Part shown: one piece after another, positions 17,498 to 25,818 of the stretch | Layout of the letters: each line of letters begins with the position of its first letter | Position numbering within the stretch: the first letter of the stretch is position 1 | Assembly (NCBI RefSeq): GCF_019956555.1 | Contig: NZ_JAHBDQ010000019.1 | Span: 41,784 to 105,783, forward strand | Length of the DNA stretch: 64,000 nucleotides | Reading direction: 5' to 3' | From: Pseudomonas sp. A-RE-19 | Lineage (GTDB): Bacteria > Pseudomonadota > Gammaproteobacteria > Pseudomonadales > Pseudomonadaceae | Position numbers and translations under genes: made by a program | The notes under the pieces: model-generated | Database searches by the model: none | What the model saw: the letters and a program-made list of their open reading frames with translations, nothing else | What the model was told of the DNA's origin: nothing

Positions 17498-18921
17498 GGA
17501 AGCTCCTTGGCATTGGCCAGGTCGGTGTGTGGGTGCCCCAGGAAATGCTGTAGGAGCAGTTGTTTCACCGCCGTGGCCGCAAGGTGCTGCGGCAACGGCA
17601 GATCACAATTGGTGATGAGCAGCGGGCCGGTCTTCTCGCTGCCGGGCAGGCGGCCATGGCTGCCGCGGACCAGACGGGTGTCCAGCGGAATCAGGTCCAT
17701 GTAGTAGCGAAAGCCAAGCTTTTTCTGCAGCAGGCGGCGCGCCACTTTCAATTTGGGGAAGCGAATGGCCGGGTCGATGAACAGCTCCAGCGGGTCGTAG
17801 CCGGGCTTGCGATGGATGTCCACGGTACGGGCAAAGTCGGGTGCCTTGCGATCGTCAAACCAGTAGTAGTAATCGAACCAGTAGCCCGGCGCCGCCACGG
17901 TCACCAGCTCGCCGCTGCGGGGATGGTCCAGCTGGCAGGCCCGTTGTTCGGCTTTATCCAAAACCTGCTCGATGCCGGGCTGGCGCTGCAACAGCGCTTT
18001 GACGCGAGGTATGTCTTGCGCCTGCTTCACGTAGACATGCGCGATCTGATGATCGACCACGGCAAAGGCTGCGCTGGCGCCAGGGTCAAGCAATTCCCAG
18101 GTGAGCGATTGGCGCACCTGCAACAAGCCTTCCGAGCGCAACAGCCGGTTGATGGAAACAGATTGCTGCACGGCTTCGATCCCATACTCGGATAACAGCA
18201 TTACCGCCGCGCCTTGCTCCTGGGCAAAGGTCAGCAGGCGACCCACTTCACTGTCGATGGCCCGCACCTCGTCGGCAATCGACGGATGATCGGGGCCCAG
18301 ACGCTGCAGGCTGTAGTCGAGATGCGGCAGGTAAACCAATTGCAGGTCGGGTCGGTCGAGCTGGAATTCGGCGATGGCGCAGTCGACGATCCAGCGGCTC
18401 GACGCGATGCCGGCTGCCGGGCCCCAGAAGCTTGGAAAGGGGAACTCGCCGATCTGCTGCTCGATACGTTCATGCAACGAGGCCGGGGACGAATACAGAC
18501 CGAACATTTTGCGGCCATCGGCCGGGTAGTGCGGGCGTGGGGTGATGGCGGCATCCACGTCCGCATACATGTTGTACCACCAGAACAGCTGGCTGCAGCG
18601 AAACCCGGGGAGCTCACGCTTGAGCTGCTGCCAGACTTTTTCACCCTGGATCAGTGCGTTGGGTTGCAGCCAGAAACGTACTTCGGCCTGGTCGCGAAAA
18701 TACCAGCCATTGCCCACGATGCCGTGCTCGGACGGTGGCAGACCGGTGAGGATCGAGGCTTGCACCGTAGACGTGACGGCCGGAAACACCGGTTGCAGGC
18801 TGGCCATTTTTGCCGTTTTCAACAGGGCATTGATGTGAGGCGTCGCCGCCCCCAACAGCGCCGGTGTCAGCGCAACCACGTTGATCAGCAGCAGCGGTTG
18901 ACGCGAGTGATCAGAGGGCAT
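17476..18921 (-). CDS. eboF: EboF-like alkaline phosphatase/nucleotide pyrophosphatase family protein
   Basis: A 481-residue member of the type I phosphodiesterase/alkaline phosphatase superfamily. The nucleophile segment is FPAVTSTVQASILTGLPPSEHG, and further metal-site candidates are LPHLDYSL and the conserved IHRKPGYDP. The usual SDHGM motif reads SEYGIE and the first metal Asp is not evident, so catalytic chemistry may differ from classical pyrophosphatases. It overlaps eboE by 11 bp. In the ebo/EDB loci this gene is the last of six, as here. The locus is linked to movement of a metabolite precursor to the periplasm in scytonemin-making cyanobacteria and to nematode repellence in P. fluorescens (from memory). 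Confidence 0.82.
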   Translation of the reverse strand: MPSDHSRQPLLLINVVALTPALLGAATPHINALLKTAKMASLQPVFPAVTSTVQASILTGLPPSEHGIVGNGWYFRDQAEVRFWLQPNALIQGEKVWQQLKRELPGFRCSQLFWWYNMYADVDAAITPRPHYPADGRKMFGLYSSPASLHERIEQQIGEFPFPSFWGPAAGIASSRWIVDCAIAEFQLDRPDLQLVYLPHLDYSLQRLGPDHPSIADEVRAIDSEVGRLLTFAQEQGAAVMLLSEYGIEAVQQSVSINRLLRSEGLLQVRQSLTWELLDPGASAAFAVVDHQIAHVYVKQAQDIPRVKALLQRQPGIEQVLDKAEQRACQLDHPRSGELVTVAAPGYWFDYYYWFDDRKAPDFARTVDIHRKPGYDPLELFIDPAIRFPKLKVARRLLQKKLGFRYYMDLIPLDTRLVRGSHGRLPGSEKTGPLLITNCDLPLPQHLAATAVKQLLLQHFLGHPHTDLANAKELPCGAPFL

Positions 18922-20143
18922 CGGCGTACGCCTCCCGCGTCTGGGATTGCAGCAATTGTCGCTGGCGCAATTGGTCTTCGACCCAGCGCAGTTCGGCGGC
19001 GATCCCCTGGAGTTGGGCGTGCTCGGTCGTGGGCCGCAGCTGGGCGGGCAGGACGCCCCAGCTGTAGGTTTCCACTTCCAGCACGGGACGAAAATCCGGA
19101 TGGTCTGCCAGGAAGTCGAAGGTCTGCGACAGGGCGATCTGACTGCCACTGAGCTCGGGCAGCAGCAAGTGTTCGCTGAACAGCGGAATGTGGAAATGAA
19201 TCCTCAGCTCGGGGTATTGCCCCGGAATATTTGCGCAATCGTCGAGCGCGGCGGGAAGGTCGGCCCAGGCCAATAACCGGTCCTGCGCATCACGGGCTTT
19301 CACTTGATGCAGGTAGGTGGTTTCGGCGAAGTCGCTCAAGGTCTTGAGGACGTGTTCGCGCCGATCATTGTCTTGAGAGGGCAGGCGACAGATCAGGGCG
19401 TTGGACAGCTGAATCTTGCCCACGGGCACCCGGGCCTGACGCAGCTTTTCCAGTGACCGATAACAATGTTCGAAGACCACGGCCTGGTGGCAGACATCAA
19501 AACACAGCGCCAAATAGTCATGGTTCGGGTCCGTGGCTTGGCAGCGGTGGAAAAAGGCGATCGCCTGGTCGGTGTTTTCCAGCACGCAGTCGGGCTCCAT
19601 CTCCAGGCAGAACACGATCTTCTTGCCCGTCTCCAAATGCAGCCTGGCCAGTGAGGCGGTGAGCTGGCGCAGTTGATACTCGGCACGCCGCTGTAAGGCC
19701 GGGCTCCAACTGGCGGCATAACCCAGCGGCACAGTGGATATCACGCCCTGTTTACAGTCCGGCGGCAAGGCAGCCGCGAGAATCCGCGCCAGATTCAGGC
19801 TGTACGCCAGCCGTTTCGGATCAGCCCAACTGGGCAAATAGACCTCGGCTTTCACGGCGCCCTGATGAAACTGGCCGTAGGGAAAGCCGTTAAGCGAGGT
19901 CAGGCGTAGCCCGCAACGTTGCAGCAGGCTCAGGAACTCCGTGCGAGCCGACGCCTGTTGTAATTCGGCCGCGGCGAGAGCGCTGATCCACAGGCCACTG
20001 TCCTGCTCGGTCAGCCCGCGCAGGGTTCGCACGCCCTGAAAATGCTGTTCGATGGATGACCGTAGTCCCGCCAGGTCACGGGTCGGGTGCACATTGCTGC
20101 AATAACCGACCTGCGCGGCAGCCCAACCCGTGCCGGCACTCAT
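18911..20143 (-). CDS. eboE: EboE-like TIM-barrel protein (xylose isomerase fold)
   Basis: A 410-residue protein of the sugar phosphate isomerase/epimerase-like TIM barrel group, annotated in ebo clusters as 'metabolite traffic protein EboE'. Supporting segments are CLEMEPDCVLENTDQAI, YLALCFDVCHQAVVFEH and LRIHFHIPLF, which carry the Glu, Asp and His positions expected at the mouth of such barrels. It starts at 20143 inside the eboB stop (ATGA, 4-bp overlap), so translation is coupled. The substrate is not known. Confidence 0.82.
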   Translation of the reverse strand: MSAGTGWAAAQVGYCSNVHPTRDLAGLRSSIEQHFQGVRTLRGLTEQDSGLWISALAAAELQQASARTEFLSLLQRCGLRLTSLNGFPYGQFHQGAVKAEVYLPSWADPKRLAYSLNLARILAAALPPDCKQGVISTVPLGYAASWSPALQRRAEYQLRQLTASLARLHLETGKKIVFCLEMEPDCVLENTDQAIAFFHRCQATDPNHDYLALCFDVCHQAVVFEHCYRSLEKLRQARVPVGKIQLSNALICRLPSQDNDRREHVLKTLSDFAETTYLHQVKARDAQDRLLAWADLPAALDDCANIPGQYPELRIHFHIPLFSEHLLLPELSGSQIALSQTFDFLADHPDFRPVLEVETYSWGVLPAQLRPTTEHAQLQGIAAELRWVEDQLRQRQLLQSQTREAYADAL

Positions 20144-21024
20144 TTGATCACCGGTTCCTGGCCGCGCAGAGCGGAGTTGTCCTGCCACTGCCGACGCTGG
20201 TCGATGGGCAGCGGGGTGCTGACGAGGGCTTTGTCCAGTTGGCCGCTTTGGGCAAAAAAGTCCACCGGGTTGTGGAATAGCACCTGTTCGACCTGGGCTT
20301 CGGTGAAGCCGGCAGCCAGCATTGCCTGGCCCGTTTTGGGCACCTTGAGCGGATCGCTGATCCCCCAGTCGGCGGCGCTGTTGACCACCATTTTTTCGGT
20401 GCCGTATTCCTGCAACAGGGCGACCATGCGCTGTTCCGACATCTTGGTGTTGGGGTAGATGGAATGGCCGCGCCAACAGTCGCTGTCCAGCACCAGGGGC
20501 AGGGTCAGTTCGTTGAGGTGGTCGATGATCACCAGGTGCTCGGCAATCCCCACTTCACGAATCACCGCCAGGGTGCGTTTGGTGCCACCGATCTTGTCGC
20601 GGTGCGGGGTGTGTACCAGTACCGGCAAATTGAATTGCTTGGCCAGTTCCAGCTGAGCGGCGAGAAAGCGATCCTCCTCCGGGGTGATGTCGTCGTAGCC
20701 GATTTCGCCGACCGCCACGACGCCGTCTTTCACCAGATAGCGCGGCAGAATCTCCAGCACTTCATTGGCCACCGACAGGTCATTGGCCTCCTTGGGGTTG
20801 AGGCCGATGGTGCAGAAGTGATGGATGCCGAACATGCTGGCGCGAAAGCGCTCCCAGCCCAACAGGGTATCGAAGTAATCGATGAAACTGCCGACACTGG
20901 TCCTGGCCTGGCCCTGCCAGAAGGCCGGTTCGATAACCCCGGTGATGCCGGCAGCGGCCATGTTCTGGTAGTCATCGGTGGTGCGGCTGACCATATGAAT
21001 ATGCGGGTCGAAGTACTTGAGCAT
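20140..21024 (-). CDS. eboB: EboB-like TatD family metal-dependent hydrolase
   Basis: A 294-residue amidohydrolase-fold protein with the metal ligands in order: DPHIH at residues 6-10, GEIGYDD near 108, LVHTPH near 137, IDHLNE and NSAADWG near 240. These match the TatD family, whose members are metal-dependent hydrolases or nucleases, but ebo versions form a separate branch with an unknown substrate. It is followed by eboE with a 4-bp overlap and lies about 40 bp after eboA. It belongs to the six-gene ebo core. Confidence 0.86.
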   Translation of the reverse strand: MLKYFDPHIHMVSRTTDDYQNMAAAGITGVIEPAFWQGQARTSVGSFIDYFDTLLGWERFRASMFGIHHFCTIGLNPKEANDLSVANEVLEILPRYLVKDGVVAVGEIGYDDITPEEDRFLAAQLELAKQFNLPVLVHTPHRDKIGGTKRTLAVIREVGIAEHLVIIDHLNELTLPLVLDSDCWRGHSIYPNTKMSEQRMVALLQEYGTEKMVVNSAADWGISDPLKVPKTGQAMLAAGFTEAQVEQVLFHNPVDFFAQSGQLDKALVSTPLPIDQRRQWQDNSALRGQEPVIK

Positions 21025-21065
21025 GGTGAATCCTCGTCAAGGGGAGGGAACCGTTGAGCATCGGT

Positions 21066-21833
21066 TCAGAGAGGTGCGGTCAGGTGCTCACGCCATTGCG
21101 GCGGCAAGCGGTGCTGCTGACTCAGGCCGACCAGACGCTGGTGTTGCGCCGGGCTGAGCAGGTTGAAGTCAATCACCCGGGACAGCCCGGCGGACACCGT
21201 TCGTTCGGCAGCGAGCTGTTCGTCCAGCAGGTCGAGGGCCAGTTGGTTGAGGGTGACGCTTTGTCGTTGCGTCAGGCCAAGCAGGCGTCGTACGTCGAGC
21301 CCCATGCCCAGTGCCTTCAGCACCAGTTGATGGAAGGCCCGTTCACTGTAGTGACGCGATGGGTAGAGGGTGTCCAGGGCGAGGGCGGCAAACACCTGGC
21401 TGTTACTGGTACGCCCGGCCTGCAACGCCAACTCCACGCAGAGCCCATCGCTATCGAGCCAGTCGAGGGCCTTCAGGGTGGCGATTTTTTCCTGATCGTC
21501 GCCCCACAGAAACAACTGGCGCAGTAAGGGCAGTTGTCCGGTGAGCGGTTGTTGCTCCAGGACCTGAGCCAGCAACAACGCCCGCGCCAGTTGGACGTTG
21601 CTCCAGCCGCAATTGTCGGGCAGCGCATGCTCCTTGAGGCTGCGCTTGCACTGGCTGCTCAAGAGCGCGGCAGTGTTGGCGTCCGGGCGTTGGTCAAGCC
21701 GCTCCTGTGCCTGACGCCACCACTGCAACTCGACATCATCGAGCTGTTGGGTGAGCGCCTGGCGTTGGTCGGCGAGGCAGTCGTGACGCATTTCGAGGGC
21801 TGCTGATGGCGACGCGGTGACGTCCATGTTCAT
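21066..21833 (-). CDS. eboA: EboA domain protein
   Basis: A 255-residue, mostly helical, soluble protein with HEAT-like segments (LKALDWLDSDGLCVELALQAG, FAALALDTLYPSRHYSE, AFHQLVLKALGMG). The line LYPSRHYSERAFHQLVLKALFMG-like pattern is typical of EboA. It starts at 21833, overlapping the eboC stop by 4 bp (ATGA). No enzyme motif is present. Its function is unknown; identification rests on sequence features and on its position among the other ebo genes. Confidence 0.75.
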   Translation of the reverse strand: MNMDVTASPSAALEMRHDCLADQRQALTQQLDDVELQWWRQAQERLDQRPDANTAALLSSQCKRSLKEHALPDNCGWSNVQLARALLLAQVLEQQPLTGQLPLLRQLFLWGDDQEKIATLKALDWLDSDGLCVELALQAGRTSNSQVFAALALDTLYPSRHYSERAFHQLVLKALGMGLDVRRLLGLTQRQSVTLNQLALDLLDEQLAAERTVSAGLSRVIDFNLLSPAQHQRLVGLSQQHRLPPQWREHLTAPL

Positions 21834-22720
21834 GTCGGTTTGATCCAGCGCTGGAAGTGTGGAAGCAGGAAAAACACCAGAACACATAACAGGCTGCCCA
21901 GCGGCTGGTTGGCCACCGCCAGCACCAGGGCATCGAACAGCGGCAGGGCCGCCAGGCCGGCGCCGATAAAGGCGCGGACCTGGCGTTGCCGTGGGTTGGC
22001 CAGGTGGCGCCAGTAGTGCCAGCCCAGCCAGCCAAGCCAGAGCAGCAACACTGGCCAAAACCAGACATTGTCGGCATAGATCGCCAGGGCCAACGGGCTC
22101 AGCATCAGGATCAGGGGGAGGCGACTGAGCAATTGATTGCGGTGTTCCTGGCGGGCCAGGTAGGTCAGGCCGCTGATGTAGACGCCCAGCAAAATGGCGC
22201 AAAGCCAGATCGGTTCCGGTGGCACCGCCAGGCTGGCCGCCGCCGTGAGGTAAAGGGCCGAGCGGCAGGCGCCCATCAGCCAGACGCTGTGGGCGTATTT
22301 CTTGTGCAGCAGGTTGTAGCCGAGGATGCAGCCCACCAGCACAGTGGCGCTGCCCAGCAACCAGTGCGGCTGGTCGATCAACCGGCTCAGGCCCAGCACC
22401 GACGCCGCGGCCAGCATCAGCAACAGCGCCGTGGCCAGGCCCACCTGCTGCCGGCTGACCAGGCCCAGGGTAATGGGGCGAGGGTTATGATGTTGTTGGT
22501 CCCAGTCAGCGTCCAGGAAGTCGTTCAACAGCATGCCGGCCAGATACAACAGCGACAATGCGGCCAGCAGCAGAATCCACGCCAGGGTCGACGGCGGCGC
22601 CAGGGCACCGGCGCTACTGGCCAGCAGGGCGGCAGCCAGGGTGTTGGTCCATACCGTGGGCAGGTTGGACACCCGGCCCAGGGTCATCCAGGTCTTCAGG
22701 TTCGGCGATGTCTGGCTCAT
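21830..22720 (-). CDS. eboC: EboC-like UbiA family prenyltransferase
   Basis: A 296-residue integral membrane protein with about eight helices and the first UbiA aspartate motif NDFLDADWDQQ near residue 66, which binds prenyl diphosphate through magnesium. The second aspartate-rich motif expected in UbiA enzymes is not evident: the matching loop reads TYLARQEHRN. The protein may therefore use an unusual substrate or act differently from classical prenyltransferases. The start at 22720 overlaps the eboD stop by 4 bp. It implies that an isoprenoid or aromatic acceptor is part of the pathway, but this is inference. Confidence 0.85.
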   Translation of the reverse strand: MSQTSPNLKTWMTLGRVSNLPTVWTNTLAAALLASSAGALAPPSTLAWILLLAALSLLYLAGMLLNDFLDADWDQQHHNPRPITLGLVSRQQVGLATALLLMLAAASVLGLSRLIDQPHWLLGSATVLVGCILGYNLLHKKYAHSVWLMGACRSALYLTAAASLAVPPEPIWLCAILLGVYISGLTYLARQEHRNQLLSRLPLILMLSPLALAIYADNVWFWPVLLLWLGWLGWHYWRHLANPRQRQVRAFIGAGLAALPLFDALVLAVANQPLGSLLCVLVFFLLPHFQRWIKPT

Positions 22721-24606
22721 TGCGCGCAGCCTTCGATCAGGGTGAGCGCCGGGGCGAGGCGGGCGGACAGCCGCTGCAGCGCCAGCTCCATCCGTTCGTC
22801 GTCGATTTCGTGCAAATCCATCGACTCGCCGATCCGGCTGAGCATGGGGATGGAGAGCTGCCCGCCCAAGTGCTGGCGAAATTCCTCCAACCCGAGCAAA
22901 ACCTGTGAACGCCCCTGCGCATCTTTCAAGGACAGTTCCGGCGGGCACAGATTGAAGCCGAGCTTGAGCAGCAGGGACAGAACACGTTCGGTGTCTGCAT
23001 CGCTCAACAGTCCGAGGGCATTGGCATAGAGTCCATCCAGGGCCATGCCCACCGCCACGGCTTCACCATGGCGCAGCCGGTGGTGGCTGAGATTTTCCAG
23101 TTTGTGCGCGGCCCAGTGCCCGTAATCCAGTGGTCGCCCGTTACCGCGTTCGAAGGGGTCACCGGAACGGGTGATGTGCTCCAGGTGCAGTTCGGCGCAG
23201 CGGCGGATGGCATAGCGGCTGGCCGGGTGATCGAAGTGGGCGAGGGCGTCGGCCTGTAGCTCCATCCATTGGAAAAATGCCTCGTCCTTGATCAGCGCCA
23301 CCTTGACTGCTTCGGCCAGCCCGGCGATCTGGTCGCGGTGAGTCAGGCTGGTCAGCAGCTGAAAGTCGTTGATCACGGCGGTGGCGGGGTAGAAGGTCCC
23401 CAACAGGTTTTTCTGGCCGAAGGCATTGATGCCGTTTTTCACACCGATGCCGGCGTCGTTCTGGGCCAGCACCGTGCTCGGAATGCGGATCAGACGAATG
23501 CCGCGATGGAAGGTGGCGCAGGCGTAGCCCACCGCATCCAGCACCGCGCCACCCCCCAGAGCCAGGACATAGCAATGCCGGTCCAGCCCATGGTGCAGCA
23601 TGTCGGTGTACAGCTGCTGCAACACCTGTGAACCCTTGCTCAGTTCGCCAGCCGGAACCGCAATCGGCGCGGCCTGCAAATGCAGATCCGCCGCATGGGC
23701 GACAAAGTAGGCATCGATCTGTTCCAGTAGCTGTGGGGCGCTCTGCAACAGTTGTTCATCGGCAAACACCAGCACCGTCACCGGGCCCCTGTGCTGTGGG
23801 GTGAGTCGTGCGGTGAGCTGGCGATGCAGGCAGGAATTGGACAACTCGAACAAGTGATCGGTGAACACCACCGGGTAGTCGTAACTGACCTCGAAGCGCC
23901 CGTGCAGTGGTTGCTCCGCGTCGTGCCTGCGCAAGGCCTTGAACAGGCTGTACCCGGCGATAAACACCCCGGGCAATACCATGCTGGCGAGGATAGTCAC
24001 CAGCAGCGCGTTCTGTTCGACGAGGAAGGTGCCGATGGCGCTGTAGGCCAGTGCCAGGCCGGCATTGGCCAGGGTGGTGACCAGCACAAATGTGCGCAGC
24101 GGATAACGTTGCATACCGGCGGCCACCACCGAGGTTTCCGCCAGTACCGGCACGCCGCGCAGGCAAATCAACGACAGTGTGTTCAACCGATACGCCATTT
24201 GCCCCGGTTGGCGCTGATGCAGGCGCAGGCGGCTGGACAACAGACGAAAGTAGCCGGCCCCCAGCACATAACCCAGCCCGGCACCCAGGCACAGGCCAAT
24301 GAAAATCGTCAGGTAACCACCGAGACTGCCGAGCATGGCCACGGCCAGCAGCGCCACCATGCTCGAAGGCACCGGCAACACCACGTCCAGCGCCAGCAGG
24401 GCGATCAGCAGCAACGCCAGGTTGAATTTCTGGGCGGGTGTCGAGGGCAGGTACAGGTTGAGATGGGTCAGGAAGTCCTGGATCTGTTGTTCGAACAACA
24501 GAAAGCTGACGATCACCAGAACGCAGAAGCAAAGCAATGACACCCAAAAATGTTCGGCGGGCCCTTTTTGCGAGAACGCACGATACCCATGGCTGCGCTT
24601 CATCAA
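22717..24606 (-). CDS. eboD: VTT/DedA domain fused to EboD-type 3-dehydroquinate synthase-like protein
   Basis: A 629-residue fusion. Residues 1-220 hold five or six membrane helices with the VTT (SNARE-associated/DedA) pattern: VVLPVPSSMVALLAVAMLGSLGGYLTIF, then the CLRGVPVLAETSVVAAGM loop. From about 235 onward it is a sugar phosphate cyclase: LALGGGAVLDAVGY, PSTVLAQNDAGIGVKNGIN, GLAEAVKVALIKD, and the metal histidines in LDYGHWAAHKLE and RHGEAVAVGM. EboD proteins resemble 3-dehydroquinate synthase but probably act on another sugar phosphate. It is the first gene of the unit. A leader of about 250 bp lies before the next upstream repeat. Confidence 0.85.
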   Translation of the reverse strand: MMKRSHGYRAFSQKGPAEHFWVSLLCFCVLVIVSFLLFEQQIQDFLTHLNLYLPSTPAQKFNLALLLIALLALDVVLPVPSSMVALLAVAMLGSLGGYLTIFIGLCLGAGLGYVLGAGYFRLLSSRLRLHQRQPGQMAYRLNTLSLICLRGVPVLAETSVVAAGMQRYPLRTFVLVTTLANAGLALAYSAIGTFLVEQNALLVTILASMVLPGVFIAGYSLFKALRRHDAEQPLHGRFEVSYDYPVVFTDHLFELSNSCLHRQLTARLTPQHRGPVTVLVFADEQLLQSAPQLLEQIDAYFVAHAADLHLQAAPIAVPAGELSKGSQVLQQLYTDMLHHGLDRHCYVLALGGGAVLDAVGYACATFHRGIRLIRIPSTVLAQNDAGIGVKNGINAFGQKNLLGTFYPATAVINDFQLLTSLTHRDQIAGLAEAVKVALIKDEAFFQWMELQADALAHFDHPASRYAIRRCAELHLEHITRSGDPFERGNGRPLDYGHWAAHKLENLSHHRLRHGEAVAVGMALDGLYANALGLLSDADTERVLSLLLKLGFNLCPPELSLKDAQGRSQVLLGLEEFRQHLGGQLSIPMLSRIGESMDLHEIDDERMELALQRLSARLAPALTLIEGCAQ

Positions 24607-25062
24607 GCATCCCTCTTAATTTTTATGACTGATTCCGTGTCAGCAATTAAAAGCAGCGTCTGGTTTTTTTCAGGTCAATAGACTCTCTCGCCTGAGGGGC
24701 TGGTTAGGTACGGTTGATTGCGCTTGTGAAGATAGTCTTGAACTTAGACGGTCGCGGTGTTTTTGCAAGCTCGCCTGATGGCAATTTGATCTTTTCCGCG
24801 ATGCCCTCTGAAAGCACATGTATTCGGGTAATGCCTGTCAGTCGAGCGCGATCCATGTGGGAGCGGGCTTGCTCGCGAAAGCGGTGTATCAGGCGACATC
24901 AATGCTGATTGTGCTGGCGCCTTTGCGGGCAAGCCCGCTCCCACAGGTTTCGCGCAGTTCGCATGTTAAAAAATGTTATTTTAAAAAATACTTCACATAA
25001 TCCGTTCATTGGAGGATTATCTGCTCAACCTGTATGACAACCTGATAACAAGACAAAACAGG
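24607..25062. other. Divergent intergenic region, eboD / threonate regulator
   Basis: No gene is seen. The region carries a REPIN (24857-24947) and, nearer the regulator, an AT-rich stretch with two copies of TTAAAAAAT at 24966-24974 and 24981-24989, 15 bp apart. The spacing of about one and a half helical turns could suit a regulator site. The promoter of the ebo unit must lie between 24607 and the REPIN, but I cannot define it. Confidence 0.5.
24857..24947. repeat. REPIN (inverted REP pair)
   Basis: Two REP sequences face each other: GTGGGAGCGGGCTTGC...GCG on the left and the complement ...GCAAGCCCGCTCCCAC on the right, with about 35 bases of unique sequence between. This is the standard Pseudomonas REP doublet moved by a RAYT transposase elsewhere in the genome. 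It may also act as a transcript end for flanking genes. Confidence 0.85.
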
Positions 25063-25776
25063 ATGGCCTCGATGTTCGACAAGGTCCCCGTTCACGTGCT
25101 GAGCGACAGCGTCGCTCAGCAGCTGCTGGACAAGATTGAGACCGGTGTATTTGGCACCGGCAGCAAGCTGCCCAGTGAAGCCATGCTTTCAGAAGCCTTC
25201 GGTGTCAGTCGCACCGTGGTCCGCGAAGCCATTTCCCGCCTGAAAAACGAAGGCGTGCTGCAGCCCCAACAAGGGCGCGGCATCTTCGTCACGGCCAACG
25301 CCAATATCCGCCCGCTGCGTATCGATTACGCCGAAGCCCATCTGCCCGGCAGTGTCTTTCACCTGTTGGCGCTGCGACGTGCCATCGAGGCGGAAATCGC
25401 TTGCGAGGCGGCGCTCAATCGCAGCGAAGTCGATCTGATGCTGATCGACGAGGCACTGGCGCGTATCGATGAAGAGGTCGATGAAGGGCACGACGGTGTT
25501 CGCGCCGACGTGGCTTTTCATCGTGCCATCGCTCAAGCCACGGGCAATCCCTACTTTCTCAAGACCCTGGAATTCGTCAGTCAGTACCTGGAGGCCGCGA
25601 CTCGCATCACCCGCACCAATGAAGCGGGCCGGGCGGATTTCTCCCGGCAGGTACACGAAGAACATCAAGCGATCGTGGCGGCCATTCGGCTGGGCGATCC
25701 GCTCGCCGCCGGGCATGCCGCCCGTGCCCATATCTACAACGCGGCTCGCCGTCTGCGCCTTGCCGGCGTGGAATAA
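25063..25776 (+). CDS. GntR-family (FadR/FCD) regulator of the threonate genes
   Basis: A DNA-binding repressor type with an N-terminal winged helix (KLPSEAMLSEAFGVSRTVVREAISRL, GVLQPQQGRGIFV) and a C-terminal FCD ligand domain whose metal ligands are suggested by DVAFHRAIAQATGNPYF and VHEEHQAIVAAI. I chose ATG 25063 (237 residues). An in-frame TTG at 25009 and an ATG at 25072 are alternatives, and a GGAGG at 25011-25015 does not match any good ATG. It precedes ltnD by 42 bp in the same direction and probably controls the cluster, with an aldonate or its product as effector. Confidence 0.85.
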   Translation: MASMFDKVPVHVLSDSVAQQLLDKIETGVFGTGSKLPSEAMLSEAFGVSRTVVREAISRLKNEGVLQPQQGRGIFVTANANIRPLRIDYAEAHLPGSVFHLLALRRAIEAEIACEAALNRSEVDLMLIDEALARIDEEVDEGHDGVRADVAFHRAIAQATGNPYFLKTLEFVSQYLEAATRITRTNEAGRADFSRQVHEEHQAIVAAIRLGDPLAAGHAARAHIYNAARRLRLAGVE

Positions 25777-25818
25777 GCCGCTGTTTTCCTCATAAACCGG
25801 TAGCTAAGGAGTCCCCCC

